A DNA stretch of 56,992 bases from Streptomyces sp. SA15. Lineage in GTDB: Bacteria; Actinomycetota; Actinomycetes; Streptomycetales; Streptomycetaceae. Shown here piece after piece: positions 18,241 to 31,679 of this stretch. The notes beneath the pieces were generated by a model. That model did not search any database. It saw nothing but the letters and a program-made list of their open reading frames with translations, and had not been told where the DNA came from. How positions within the stretch are numbered: position 1 is the first letter of the stretch; every line of letters begins with the position of its first letter. Location: assembly GCF_002291145.1 (NCBI RefSeq), contig NZ_NTGE01000045.1:1-56992 (forward strand), given 5' to 3'. Made by a program: the position numbers and the translations under genes.

Positions 18241-19141
18241 ACGGCATCCCCCTCTTGCTCGTCGGGCACGACCATCGTGCCGATGCCCTCGTCGGTGAAG
18301 ATCTCCAGCAGGATCGAGTGCTGGACCCGGCCGTCGATGACGCGGGCGGTGGTGACGCCGTTGCGTACGGCGTGCAGGCAGCCCTCCATCTTCGGCACCA
18401 TCCCGGAGGACAGGTCCGGCAGCAGCTTCTCCAGTTGGGAAGCGGTGAGGCGGCTGATCACCTCGTCGCTGTTCGGCCAGTCCTCGTAGAGGCCCTCGAC
18501 GTCCGTGAGGACCATGAGGGTTTCGGCGTCCAGCGCAGCAGCGAGTGCCGCAGCCGCCGTATCAGCATTGACGTTGTAGACATGTCCGTCGTCCTGGGAG
18601 CGGGCGATCGACGAGACGACCGGGATACGGCCGTCGGCGAGCAGGGCCTCGATCGCGCCCGTGTCGATCTGGGTGATCTCGCCCACCCGCCCGATGTCGA
18701 CCAACTCGCCGTCGATCTCGGGCTGGTGCTTGGTGGCGGTGATGGTGTGCGCGTCCTCGCCGGTGAGGCCGATGGCAAGCGGGCCGTGCTGGTTGAGGAG
18801 TCCGACCAGTTCGCGCTGGACCTGCCCGGCCAGCACCATCCGTACGACGTCCATGGCGTCCTCGGTGGTGACCCTGAGCCCCGCCTTGAACTCGCTGACG
18901 ATGCCGTGCTGGTCGAGGGCCGCGCTGATCTGCGGGCCGCCGCCGTGCACGACGACGGGCTTGAGGCCGGCGTGGTGCAGGAACACCACGTCCTGGGCGA
19001 ACGCGGCCTTCAGGTCCTCGTCGATCATGGCGTTGCCGCCGAACTTGATGACGACGGTCTTGCCGTTGTGCCGGACCAGCCAGGGCAGCGCCTCGATGAG
19101 GATCTGGGCCTTGGGCAGGGCGGTGTGCTTGCGAGTAGTGC

Positions 19142-19145
<4 letters not shown>
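18237..19145 (-). CDS. argB: Acetylglutamate kinase
   Basis: This 302-residue amino-acid kinase phosphorylates N-acetylglutamate, usually the arginine-feedback step. KFGGNAM and [10 protein letters not shown] are the nucleotide and substrate motifs. The ATG at 19145 overlaps the argJ stop by four bases. A longer frame from 19304 lies inside argJ and is rejected. Confidence 0.96.
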
Positions 19146-22465
<3,320 letters not shown>

Positions 22466-22530
22466 GTGGCACCTCCATGGGGCCATCCCGGCGATACCGG
22501 CCCGCCAGGACCGGTATCGCCCGGGGTTTG

Positions 22531-23591
22531 TCAGGCGGTGAGGGTGGGGTAGTCGGTGTAGCCGGCCTCTCCGCCGCCATAGAAGGTCTCGGGATCGGGG
22601 GTGTTCAGCGGCGCGCCGGTGCGTACGCGCTCGACGAGGTCGGGGTTGGCGAGGGCCATCGTGCCGACGGTGACGATGTCGGCGAGGCCGTCTTCGACGT
22701 CCTTCGCGCGGGTGGGGATGTCCGTGCCGGCCCGGTTGAGGACCAGCCTGGTCGGCCACAGCTTGCGGAGGGTGCGCAGGGGTTCGTCGTCGCCGCCGTG
22801 GACGATGTGCAGGTAGGCGAGGTCGAGCGGGGCGAGAGCACGTACGAGGGCGGGGTACAGCTCGTGGGTGTCGCTCTCGGCGATGTCGTTGAAGGGGTTG
22901 CCGGGAGAGATCCGAATGCCGGTGCGGCCGGCGCCGATCTCGTCGGTCACGGCGGTGGCGACCTCGACGGCGAAGCGGATGCGGTTGTCGATGGAGCCGC
23001 CGTACTGGTCGGTGCGCTGGTTGGTGTTGGTGGCGAGGAACTGGTGCGGAAGGTAGCCGTTGGCGCTGTGGATCTCGACGCCGTCAGCGCCGGCCGCGAT
23101 GGCGGCCGCGGCGGCGCGGCGGTAGTCGTCGACCGTGGTGGCGACTTCCTCGGTGGACAGTTCGCGCGGTACCGGCATCTCCTGGAGGCCGGACGCGGTG
23201 AACATGGCGCCCGCCGGCTGGACCGCGGAGGGGGCCACCGGCTGCCGGTGGTGAGGGGTGTTGTCGGGGTGGGACATCCGTCCGGCGTGCATGAGCTGGA
23301 TGACGATGCGTCCGTCGACCTTGTGTACGGCGTCGGTGACCTTGCGCCACCCGGCGATGTGCTCCTCGGAGTAGATGCCGGGGGTGAGCAGGTAGCCCTG
23401 GCCGTCGGCGGAGGGCTGGGTGCCCTCGGTGATGATGAGGGCGTGCGAGGCGCGCTGGGCGTAGTACTCGGCGTTCAGCTCGGTCGGTACGCCGTTCGGG
23501 GTGGACCGGTTCCGTGTCAGGGGGCCATGGCCAGCCGGTGCGGCAGGGAGATCTCCCCGGCGACGATCGGGTTCCACAGGGCGTTGAGCAT
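22531..23591 (-). pseudogene. Old Yellow Enzyme family NADH:flavin oxidoreductase, frameshifted
   Basis: The gene should start at 23591 with ATG after GAGGAA and reads MLNALWNPIVAGEIS, then RLAMAP, then a stop after 24 codons. A base appears missing from a run of C on the coding strand (five G at 23520-23524). The next frame resumes as LTRNRSTPNGVP and continues to 22531. The rest is a full OYE barrel: QLMHAGRMS, GVEIHSANGYLPHQF, and TDQYGGSIDNR. OYEs reduce activated alkenes. One base restores the whole gene, so a sequencing error must be excluded, but other genes in this islet are also broken. Confidence 0.82.
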
Positions 23592-23915
23592 GGGTAATTC
23601 CTCAGATCAAGGGTGAGTGGGGGGCTGCGGGGTGGCGGGCTGCCGCGAGTACCGCGTACGCGGTGACCGCATGATGGGCCCGGTGACCTTCCGCCGTGGA
23701 AGGCAGACTGCGGGGAGGGGCAGTCGACGGTGCTCAGGAGCTTGCAGCGCACATGAGCGCCGCCAGTCGCAGTGCCGGGCCCCGGCTGTTTGTACGGGCG
23801 AGGGGAGGAGGCCGAGCGTGTCGGTCCTCCCCACGCCGGAGGACGCCTCGGTCGTGTGTGGCACCGGCCATGCCGTCGTCACAAAGAAACTCCGGCACCA
23901 CAATCGGTGCTGCGT
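23592..23915. other. Gap between the OYE pseudogene and the SDR gene
   Basis: This is 324 bases. There are short minus-strand frames with no recognisable domain and no ribosome site. I see no clear terminator or promoter apart from the ribosome site of the OYE gene at its left end. It may be a remnant of a lost gene. Confidence 0.5.
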
Positions 23916-24707
23916 TCAGCCGCGGTAGCGATCGGCCGGGACCCGCTGCGACAGGTTCGGGACGAGCGCCTGACGCGCCTTCTCGAACGACTCCCAGTCG
24001 CTGATCTCCGGCAGCGACGGGATGGTGACGGGCTCCCCGGCGTCGAGGCCGGCGAGCGCCGCGTCGACGGCGTCGTCCACGCTCATGATCCACTCGTCGG
24101 GGAACGCCGCGAGGTCGACGCCGGAGCCGTCCCAGAGCTCCGTGCGGACAGCGCCCGGCAGTACGGCCTGCACCGTGACGGGGCTCTCGGCGAGTTCCTG
24201 CTGCAGGGCCTGGGTGAACGTCAGCACGTAGCTCTTGGTGCCGCTGTAGACGGCGCTGACGGGCAGGATGTTGAGAGCCAGAGCGGAGGAGATGTTCACC
24301 ACGGTGCCGCGCCCGCGGGCCGTCAGGCCCGGCAGGACCGCGGTGGTCAGCCTGGTCAGCGAGGTCACGTTGAGGTTGATCAGTGCCTCGGAGGCCGCCG
24401 CGTCAGAGGTTGTCAGCGGGGTGAACAGCGCCCCGCCGGCGTTGTTGATCAGTACCTCGATGCTCTCGTCGGTCCGCAGACGCTCCTCGACCACGGAGAT
24501 CTGCGCCGCATCGGTGAGGTCGGCGGTGACGACGTCCACAGCGCGGCCCGTGCGGCTGCGGATGTCCGATGCCAGCGTTTCCAGCCGCGCGGTGTTCCGG
24601 GCCACCAGGATCAGGTCGTAGCCCCGGTCGGCGAGCCGCTGCGCGTAGGCGGTACCCAGGCCGGCGGACGCGCCGGTGACGACGGCGCTCTTGTTCTGCG
24701 TGCTCAT
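23916..24707 (-). CDS. Short-chain dehydrogenase/reductase
   Basis: This 263-residue classical SDR has the coenzyme motif TGASAGLG at 11-18, NNAGG near 88-92, and the catalytic S140, Y154 and K158 (YSGTK). It oxidises or reduces a hydroxyl/keto group with NAD(P). It appears intact. A strong promoter and inverted repeat upstream suggest that it is switched by a repressor that is not encoded next to it. Confidence 0.9.
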   Translation of the reverse strand: MSTQNKSAVVTGASAGLGTAYAQRLADRGYDLILVARNTARLETLASDIRSRTGRAVDVVTADLTDAAQISVVEERLRTDESIEVLINNAGGALFTPLTTSDAAASEALINLNVTSLTRLTTAVLPGLTARGRGTVVNISSALALNILPVSAVYSGTKSYVLTFTQALQQELAESPVTVQAVLPGAVRTELWDGSGVDLAAFPDEWIMSVDDAVDAALAGLDAGEPVTIPSLPEISDWESFEKARQALVPNLSQRVPADRYRG

Positions 24708-24764
24708 GAGGTGGATCTCATTTCTGGGCTGGTGAAGGAAAGGCCGGGACGAAGGGTCGGCCGA

Positions 24765-24801
24765 TTTAGATTACGATAGACATCTAAAGGCGTCCAGTCA
24801 A
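24765..24801 (-). promoter_or_regulatory. Promoter with operator for the SDR gene
   Basis: On the minus strand, TTGACT (24796-24801) and TATCGT (24773-24778) are 17 bp apart. A perfect inverted repeat, TTTAGAT-N10-ATCTAAA (24765-24788), overlaps the -10 and the spacer. This is a typical repressor site. It is AT-rich compared with its surroundings. Confidence 0.75.
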
Positions 24802-25070
24802 CGGCCCCGACGCCGCCAGTCACCGCCCACGGTCGGCTCGACGTACACGCGGGGCTGCAAGGTCGGCGGCCGATCAGGTTCGGATGGAGTTTCCTCGGGC
24901 GCACGGTCACCGTGGACGGTTTCGTACACCGCCCTCATGACGAGCGCGCGAGCGCGGCGAACGACACCCCTGCCGAGACCTGCACGCCGCACACGGCGCG
25001 AGCCGCCCTCAGCCAGCGTGAGATCGCCCCCATCGGCCGGTTGGGGGCGAGCAGCACGGCCGGACGCGGG
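24802..25070. other. Gap with an unassigned minus-strand frame
   Basis: There is no recognisable gene. A minus-strand frame ending at 24935 reads RPAVLLAPNRPMGAIS and continues for about 25 residues to a stop. It has coding-like third positions but no start, and may be the tail of another broken gene. Nothing else is visible. Confidence 0.4.
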
Positions 25071-25363
25071 CGCCGGTGTGGTCGGCATCGAAATGGGTCA
25101 GCACGATGTCGCGCACGTCTTTCGGGTCGAACCTGAGCCGCTCGACCTGCCGGATCGCCGACTCAGCCTCATCGAAGTCCGGGCGGATGAAGTGGCGTGA
25201 GGGACCGAACCCCTTGGCCGGCTCGGCGCCGTACAGCAGAACCCAGACCGGTATCGACCAACACCAGACCCGTCCCGGTCTCGACGCGCAGCACATGACA
25301 GACCAGCCCGTCCGGCGCCCCATACGGCCGCATGCTGCCGCAGTTGAGGTGGTGAACCTTCAT
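25071..25363 (-). pseudogene. Metallo-beta-lactamase fold hydrolase, truncated and frameshifted
   Basis: The ATG at 25363 has GGAGG upstream and gives [15 protein letters not shown] and VLVDTGLG. The frame then breaks near 25228-25240 and resumes as [15 protein letters not shown] and the zinc motif THFDADHTG (25071-25097). Homology ends there, so about 98 of an expected 270-300 residues remain. It follows the TPP enzyme gene by 16 bases and was the third gene of that operon. Confidence 0.75.
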
Positions 25364-25379
25364 CCCAGCGCCTCCACGC

Positions 25380-26938
25380 TCAGATAGCCAACGAGGGTAC
25401 GACGACCTCCACGAGGTGTGGCCCGGGCTCGGCAATCGCCCGCTCGAGTGCCTCATTGAGTTCCTCGGCAGTATCGACGCGGACCGAGGGCACACCGAAC
25501 CCTTCGCCGATCTGAACGAAGTCGAGGTGGGTATCTCCCAGATCCAGCTGCGCTTTCGCCTTGGGGCCCGCTGCCCCAGCGCCGACCCTTTGGAGTTCGA
25601 GGTTGAGGATCGCGTAGGAGCGGTTGTTGAAGATCACGACGGTGCTGTCGAGCTGCTCCCTCGCCATGGTCCACAGGGACTGGATCGTGTACATCGCGGA
25701 TCCGTCGCCTTCGAGCGCGAAGACCGGACGATCCGGGCGGGCGACAGCCGCGCCGACGGCGACCGGGAGCCCTTGGCCGATCGCACCACCTGTCAGAGTG
25801 AGTACGTCGTGGCGTGGCGCCCCTGCGGTGTGCGCACTCAGGGACAGCCCCGAGGTGTTCGACTCGTCGGAGATGATCGCGCGTTCGGGGAACACAGCGC
25901 CGATTGCCTGACAGACCTTGTCCGCGGTGAGCGGTCCCGTCGGCTTGTCCGGCCGGAATGGCCGCGCGACCGGTGGTTCGACCTCCCGCGCATCCACGGC
26001 ATCCGCGAGCGCCTCCAGGGTCCCTTGAATGTCGTCGGTGGGTGCGACCAGCTCATGGACCTCGCACCCGTCGGGAACGAGATAGCTCTCCTTGCCCGGG
26101 TAGGCGAAGAAGGACACCGGTGCCTTGGCATCGACGAGCAACAGGTGGTCAAATCCCTCGAGTTGCGTCGCTGCGAACTCGGCGAGGTAGGCAAGGCGTT
26201 GTACCTGTGGAACGCCGGCCCCACGCTCCCACCGGGTCGGGAAGACCTCGCCGAGGAGTGTCGCCCCGGTTGCTTCCGCTATCCGGGTCGCCAGGCGCAG
26301 GGCGTCTGCTCGAAGTCGCGGCCGCCCAGAAGCAATGCGGTCTTCTGACCGCTCGCCAGGGCCGCGGCGACCCGCTCGATCGACGTCGTCGGCACCGCTG
26401 ACGGTGGCGTCACCGACAGCGGTGCGCATGGCTCGGCGCCCTCGTTCCACGAGACGTCAGCGGGCAGGATCAATGTGGCGACCTGCCCGGGTGACCCGTG
26501 AGCGGCCTCGATCGCCTCGGCGGCGTCGCGACCCAGTTCCTGCGCGGACTGCGAGGTCCGAACCCAATGGGAGACGTTACGAGCGACGGTCTCGATGTCG
26601 GACTGCAACTGGGTGTCGTGCTGAACGTGGTGCGTAGCGTGATCGCCGACGATGTTGATCAACGGCACCTTGGCTTTACGGGCGTTGTGCAGGTTGGCGA
26701 GCCCGTTCCCGATTCCGCACCCGAGGTGCAGCAACGTCGCCGCGGGGCGACCGGCCATGCGCGCATATCCGTCCGCGGCGCCCGTCGCCACACCTTCGAA
26801 CAGAGCGAGAACGGCACGCATGTTCGGCTCGGAGTCCAAGGCGGCAACGAAGTGCATCTCCGATGTGCCGGGGTTGGTGAAGCACGTGGTCACGCCGGCA
26901 TCGACCAGCGTTCGCATCAGTGCCTGGGCGCCGTTCAT
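25380..26938 (-). pseudogene. Thiamine-diphosphate enzyme, acetolactate synthase / benzoylformate decarboxylase type, frameshifted
   Basis: The ATG at 26938 starts MNGAQALMRTLVDAG, with the cofactor glutamate region ALFEGVATGAADGYARM. The frame fails near 26315-26325 after LLLGGR; the next frame continues LRADALRLATRIAEATG to the end. The TPP motif GDGSAMYT ... FNNRSY is intact in the second part. A single-base loss explains the break. The type resembles the IlvX/benzoylformate decarboxylase-like branch rather than the biosynthetic IlvB. The start overlaps the upstream decarboxylase stop by four bases. Confidence 0.82.
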
Positions 26939-27705
26939 GAACCCGCGGACCCCGTTCCGATGGGGTCGAGCTCGGTGCGGTACGCGCTGCGCCATTCCGT
27001 CCACTCCGGCAGCGGGACCACCTTGTCGGGAAGGTTCGACACCAAGGCGTACTGGGGCACGAAGATCGCGCCGACGGACTGTGCCGAGATACCGAGCTCC
27101 CGCAGCTCGTCCGCGACCGGGTGCGAGCCGAGCACGAGCCGAGCGTGGCCGGGGCCCGGCAGGGTCGTGGCGGTCACCTCGAGCTGGTACGGGACGTGGT
27201 ACATCGCGTTGTCCACGGGGCTGACGGAGTAGCAGTGGAAGTCGCGGCGGAGGGTCTCGTGCGGACCGTCCGGGCGCTCGACCGCCAAAGTGGAGATCGG
27301 GGTGCCGTCCTGGCTGACCTCGGCGATCCGCTCGGTAGCGCTGTCCGAGTACTGGACATCAGCCATGACCTTGGGAAAGCCGAGAACGTCGCGTCCGACC
27401 CAGAGCGCCTGAGCACTGTCCACGGCGATGTGGACGATGTACGAGCCGCTGCCGGCGAGTTGGTCTGCCTCGGTGATCGAGGCCACCGGCACGTTCTCAG
27501 TGCGTGTTCCGGGGTGACAAGAACGGGGCGAACGTCGGTTTCCGGCATCAGCTCCTCGGCCTTGGCCGCGTCGATGAGGAAGTGTCCGACGAACGCGCTG
27601 GCCCGCTCGGTCAGCAGAGGCATCCGCACGGACGTTCCTGGGACGGAGTGCTGCCGCTGCGGACCCTTCGATGAGGCCAGGAAGCGGTCGTGCGCCGTCG
27701 CGGTA
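26935..27705 (-). pseudogene. Acetoacetate decarboxylase family protein, disrupted
   Basis: The N-terminal part reads MPLLTERASAFVGHF and AAKAEELMPETDVRPV in one frame. Near 27498 it shifts to another frame that continues NVPVASITEAD, GFPKVMADVQ and on to a stop at 26935. The reading frame before MPLL (DRFLASSKGPQRQHS) also looks coding and runs straight into the transposase remnant at about 27705, so the original start is lost. The acetoacetate decarboxylase fold makes decarboxylases or aldolase-like enzymes. It was the first gene of a three-gene operon with the TPP enzyme and the metallo-hydrolase. Confidence 0.75.
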
Positions 27706-27965
27706 ACGGGGCAGCGTGGGCGGCCCAGCCCGCCGTAGCCGGGCTGATGAGTTCGGCGGTTGAGGGCCGGGCGATCTCCTTGGGATCGACGGCCATGACG
27801 TAGGACCAGCCGCGTTCCTCCAGCGCGAGCCGTAAGGAGACGCTGCGGCCGTAACCGGCATCCGCCACGATCACCGGCACCCTCCGCCCCTGCGCTGCCA
27901 GCCGGTCCAGCAGCCCCAGCGCCAGACGCGTCCTGGACACATGACAGACCTCGTCGGGCACCCCG
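27701..27965 (-). mobile_element. IS701-type transposase remnant
   Basis: About 90 residues of a DDE transposase remain: LALGLLDRLAAQGRRVP, VIVADAGYG (holding a catalytic Asp), LALEERGWSYVMAVDPKE, and, after a frameshift, GPPTLPRYR. This is the middle of an IS701-family transposase, which normally has about 400 residues. No terminal inverted repeats were found. It abuts the 5' end of the acetoacetate decarboxylase pseudogene, which suggests that insertion followed by deletion removed that gene's start. Confidence 0.78.
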
Positions 27966-28130
27966 GCCCGTCGGCGCCGCGGCGCTTCTGACCTGCGCAT
28001 CTCAGACCATGATTCGCCAACTAAAATTACACACCGATGAGATGCCGAAGCCGTACCGGTCTTCCGCTGTGCCCGTTCTGTGACGTGATCGGCACCGGCC
28101 CGCGGGCCACCCACCGCTAGCGTCGGGCCC

Positions 28131-28655
28131 ATGATCGTATGGCTCAACGGCACTCACGGCGCAGGCAAGACGACGACCAGTGCGCTCGTGCAGCCACTCA
28201 TCCCGGATTCACGGGTATTCGACGCCGAGAAGGTCGGCGAGACGCTCATGGACATCACGCCGGGGCTGCCCGAGACGGACAATTTCCAGCACTGGCCGCC
28301 GTGGCGGCCGCTCGTCGTCGAGACCGCCCGCCGCGTACTCGACTACACCGGCGGCACCCTGGTGATGCCCATGACTGTCCTGGTCGAGCAGTACTGGCGC
28401 GAGATCAGCACGGGCCTCGCCCACCATGGCATTCCGGTACGGCACTTCGTCCTCCACGCCGACCAGGACACCCTCCGCGGACGCATCGCGAGTGACACCG
28501 TTCTCGGCCCCAACTCCCCATTCCGTCTCAAGTACCTCGAGCCCTACGCCGAGGCGGCCCGCACGTGGCTGCACGACGAGGCCGAGGTCGTCGACACCAC
28601 GCACCTCACGCCCGCCCAGGCCGCACTGCAGATCGCGGAGGCCGTCAAGAGTTGA
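28131..28655 (+). CDS. TmrB-like P-loop ATP-binding protein
   Basis: This 174-residue P-loop protein begins MIVWLNGTHGAGKTTTS, with Walker A GTHGAGKT at 7-14. It resembles the tunicamycin-resistance protein TmrB and small kinases. TmrB is thought to bind the drug at the membrane; whether this homologue gives resistance is unknown. It lies just outside the decayed islet and looks intact. Confidence 0.82.
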   Translation: MIVWLNGTHGAGKTTTSALVQPLIPDSRVFDAEKVGETLMDITPGLPETDNFQHWPPWRPLVVETARRVLDYTGGTLVMPMTVLVEQYWREISTGLAHHGIPVRHFVLHADQDTLRGRIASDTVLGPNSPFRLKYLEPYAEAARTWLHDEAEVVDTTHLTPAQAALQIAEAVKS

Positions 28656-28711
28656 GGTCCGCCCACCACACAAGCTCGGCCCAGCACTGCGGTGGTTGCC
28701 CTCCATTCGCA

Positions 28712-31348
28712 TCAAGAAATGAGGGTCGTTCGCCCCACGTGGAATCGGCGCCGTCGGCGGACGGCGGTGAGGACGCACAGCAGGATCAGGGTCAGGAGCG
28801 AGGCACCCCCCACCACCGTGCCCAGCCGCAGACCGGGCGGGTGGAACGTGCAGGTGACGCTGGTCGAGGAGCCGTCGAGGGGCACGGCGATCAGCCCGTA
28901 GTACTCCCTGGCGGGTACGGCGGGCGCGTCGCCCGCGGCGCAGCGCCAACCGGCGATCCGGGGGGCCGCGACGACGGCGGTCCCCGTGCTGCCGGCGGGG
29001 AGTTCCGCCCGGATCGTGTCACCGGAGACGGTCACCTCGGTGGCGCCGGTCGCCTTGAGCCGTTCGACGGTGGTGCGCAGCCGGGCGGTGTCCAGGCAGC
29101 CGACCGCGCCGTCCGGGACGGTGCCCGTCCCGTTGGGGGACAGCTCGATCCGCAGGCGTCCGGACTCCGGGACCGCGCCGAGCCGCTGCATGGCGGCGAT
29201 CTTGCTGCCGTTGCGGTCCGACCGGAACCGACCGGTCAGGCCACGGGCGGAGTCGCCGGTGAGCCGTGCGGTGCCCGCGAAGTGCGGTGCCCACAGGTAC
29301 ACCTCGCTGTCCGCCGGGCACTGGGCCGTGATCGTCCGCTTTCCGGCGCCGGTCCCCACCGTGAGGCGGGGCACGGTGTAGACACGGGTGCCCAGCAGCA
29401 GCTCCTGGTTGCGGTACGGAGACGCCCCGAAGGCAGAAACGTTCGTGCGCGCGGAGGGGCCGGAGGGCCGAACCGTGACCAGCGGTGGTACGTCCTGCCG
29501 GGTCACGGTCACTCGGCTGCCGTCCTGCGGGAACCAGTTCTGGTGCGGGTCCGGCGGGGAGTGCACCCGCGCGCCGACGGAGAAGATCACGTCCGTGACG
29601 GCGTTGTCCAGGCTCTGCAGACTGCGGCCTCCCGATGTCCAGCCACCCCCGAGGGCGGTGAGCGTGCGGAAGAGCAGGTCGGAGGTGTGGCTGCTGTAGT
29701 ACTGGGCGCCCTGGCCGCCCACCAGCAGCGGGTCGTTGCCGACCGTCTGCTCCCGGCCCGGGTCGGTACGGTACCGGGGCCAGCCGTCGACCTGCGCGAT
29801 CGCCTCCGCCTGCTGCTGCCGCCGGTCTCCCCAGGGCGCGTAGTCGTCCATGTGCCCGAGCCTCATCCGGGTGGCCACGGCGGAAGTCGCGGTGGCCTCG
29901 CCGAGTTGCGTGCCGAGGAGCAGCACCACGGCGAACACGGCCGGCACGCTGCGGCGCCCGTCACCGAGGGGACGTTCCCCGTCCGTACGGCTGAGCAGGG
30001 CCAGCCCGACCAACGCGCCCACGGCGGCCAGGAGCAGCACCGGCCACGCGAAGGAGCGCACCAGGTCACTCCGGCTCGCGAGGGCGACGATCAGTGCGAG
30101 CAGCGCGCCCGCCGCGCACAGCGCGCGCCGGTCGGGAGGGCCGTACGAGAGCGAGTGCCACGCCGCGATCACCAGCAGCGCGCACAGCACGAAGGCCTGG
30201 CGGTACGAACTGCCCTGCGGTGCGGCGAAAGCGTGCCAGAACAGCTGGGTCGGACCCCACTGCATCGACAGCGTCACCACGATCACCAGCAGCGTCCAGC
30301 CGGTGCGCACCTGCCTGGGAGCTGCCCGGTGGAAGGGCAGGGCGAGGGCGAGCAGCAGTGCCGTGGTGCCCACGTAGAGGGCCGGCGAACTGAAGCTGTA
30401 CGTCGTCGGCAGCAGGCGGGCCAGCAGGTCCTGAGTCGCCACCGGCGTGAAGTCCCTGAATCTGCCCGGGGAGGCGTGCGTGGTGCCGAAGTACACCACC
30501 GCCACCAGCGGTGCGGCCAGGCCCATGCCGAGGCCGACGGTCAGGCCGGCACGGCCCGCCGCGGCGAGCCTCCGGCGGCGCGGGAGTTCGGAGAGCCACA
30601 GCCGCAGGAGCAGCACGAGACATGCGGCGATGGTGGCCATGTACGCCGTGTAGAAGTTGGCGATCCAGGCGGCCGCCACGACCACCACCCCGACGACCGG
30701 GCGCCGTCCGTTCAGCACCCATTCGCCGACCAGGCACAGCAGCGGCAGGGCGATGAGGCCGTCGAGCCACATCACGTTGTACACGGCGCTCGCCACGGTC
30801 CAGCCGCACAGGGCGTAGGACGCGCCCAGGAGCCCCGCCGCCCACCAGCGGCCGGGCCGCAGGCTCAGCAGCAGCCAGGCCATGGCGGCGCCGGCGCACG
30901 CCAGCTTCAGCACGGTGATCACATACACCGCGAGGTCGATCTCGTCCCGCGGGAACACCGCCACGAGCAGGGCGAACGGGCTGGTGAGGTACGTACCGAG
31001 GTCGGGGAGGAAACTCGCGCCGAATCCGGACTGCCAGTTGACGAGGAGACCGCCGTCGGCCCTTCCGTGCAGCAGGTCCCACAGGTGTGCGTGGTACGGC
31101 ACGTACTGGTTGCCCAGGTCGTTGACGGTGCGGGTGCGGGGGCCGAAGGGGAAGCTGCGGGCGACGACGTCGGCGGCGCAGAACGCGGTGACCGTGACCA
31201 GCACCGCGAGCAGGGCGGCGGCCTGCCTCGGTCCGGTCGGGCGCGGCAGGCGCAGGCGCCGGGGGCGGTCGTGAGCCGGGCCGGACGGCGGAGCGGCGGG
31301 CAGGTCCGGCGCGGGTATGGGAGGCCGAAGTCCCTGGTCGGTCGTCAC
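28712..31348 (-). CDS. YfhO family multi-spanning membrane protein
   Basis: This 878-residue protein has about 13 membrane helices in its first 520 residues, a large extracytoplasmic domain of about 330 residues and a final helix before a basic tail. This is the YfhO layout, a GT-C-like fold linked to lipid-carrier-dependent glycosylation of envelope polymers in other Gram-positives. The conserved loop NDLGNQYVPYHAHLWDLLHG is present. I chose the GTG at 31348, since the extra 32 codons up to 31444 have low third-position GC and no ribosome site. Confidence 0.85.
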   Translation of the reverse strand: MTTDQGLRPPIPAPDLPAAPPSGPAHDRPRRLRLPRPTGPRQAAALLAVLVTVTAFCAADVVARSFPFGPRTRTVNDLGNQYVPYHAHLWDLLHGRADGGLLVNWQSGFGASFLPDLGTYLTSPFALLVAVFPRDEIDLAVYVITVLKLACAGAAMAWLLLSLRPGRWWAAGLLGASYALCGWTVASAVYNVMWLDGLIALPLLCLVGEWVLNGRRPVVGVVVVAAAWIANFYTAYMATIAACLVLLLRLWLSELPRRRRLAAAGRAGLTVGLGMGLAAPLVAVVYFGTTHASPGRFRDFTPVATQDLLARLLPTTYSFSSPALYVGTTALLLALALPFHRAAPRQVRTGWTLLVIVVTLSMQWGPTQLFWHAFAAPQGSSYRQAFVLCALLVIAAWHSLSYGPPDRRALCAAGALLALIVALASRSDLVRSFAWPVLLLAAVGALVGLALLSRTDGERPLGDGRRSVPAVFAVVLLLGTQLGEATATSAVATRMRLGHMDDYAPWGDRRQQQAEAIAQVDGWPRYRTDPGREQTVGNDPLLVGGQGAQYYSSHTSDLLFRTLTALGGGWTSGGRSLQSLDNAVTDVIFSVGARVHSPPDPHQNWFPQDGSRVTVTRQDVPPLVTVRPSGPSARTNVSAFGASPYRNQELLLGTRVYTVPRLTVGTGAGKRTITAQCPADSEVYLWAPHFAGTARLTGDSARGLTGRFRSDRNGSKIAAMQRLGAVPESGRLRIELSPNGTGTVPDGAVGCLDTARLRTTVERLKATGATEVTVSGDTIRAELPAGSTGTAVVAAPRIAGWRCAAGDAPAVPAREYYGLIAVPLDGSSTSVTCTFHPPGLRLGTVVGGASLLTLILLCVLTAVRRRRRFHVGRTTLIS

Positions 31349-31635
31349 CGTGCGTTCCAGTGAGCGAGTCCACTTCGGAATACGGCTATGTGCAGGGTCG
31401 AGCAATCCATACTCGGCAGGCCCCCCAGAGCATTCGGGACGCACGGCGTCTCATCCGGGGAGGTCACCCCCGCGCGCGGCGTCGATTCGCCGACTTAGAC
31501 GGGCCTTGATTCCGATTGGTTGTGCCGCCGCTGGAAAGAGATGAAGTGAATTCCGAATGCGCGCACGGGCCTTTTGCACGATGTCCGTTACCGCCGGGTG
31601 AACAAAAACTGTCTCGCACATTATCCGCAAGTTAA
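31349..31635. other. Gap upstream of the YfhO gene
   Basis: This stretch is noticeably richer in A and T than its neighbours, and the whole gene-free span to 31679 is 331 bases. It should contain the YfhO promoter. Short frames are present but none is convincing. Confidence 0.5.
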
Positions 31636-31665
31636 TGTGGGCCGCCGCCGGGACGGCGGCCCACA
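31636..31665 (-). terminator. Hairpin after the arabinofuranosidase gene
   Basis: A perfect 12-bp stem, TGTGGGCCGCCG (31636-31647) with CGGCGGCCCACA (31654-31665), encloses a six-base loop. It begins 14 bases past the stop of the minus-strand gene. Confidence 0.85.
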
Positions 31666-31679
31666 CGGGTACCGGCCGG

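Noticed and set aside
28565..31363. Long plus-strand frame opposite the YfhO gene
   Set aside because: Antisense shadow of an extended coding region; composition is low-complexity and there is no domain.
31349..31444. N-terminal extension of the YfhO protein
   Set aside because: The 32 extra codons have low third-position GC and no ribosome site; the GTG at 31348 is preferred.
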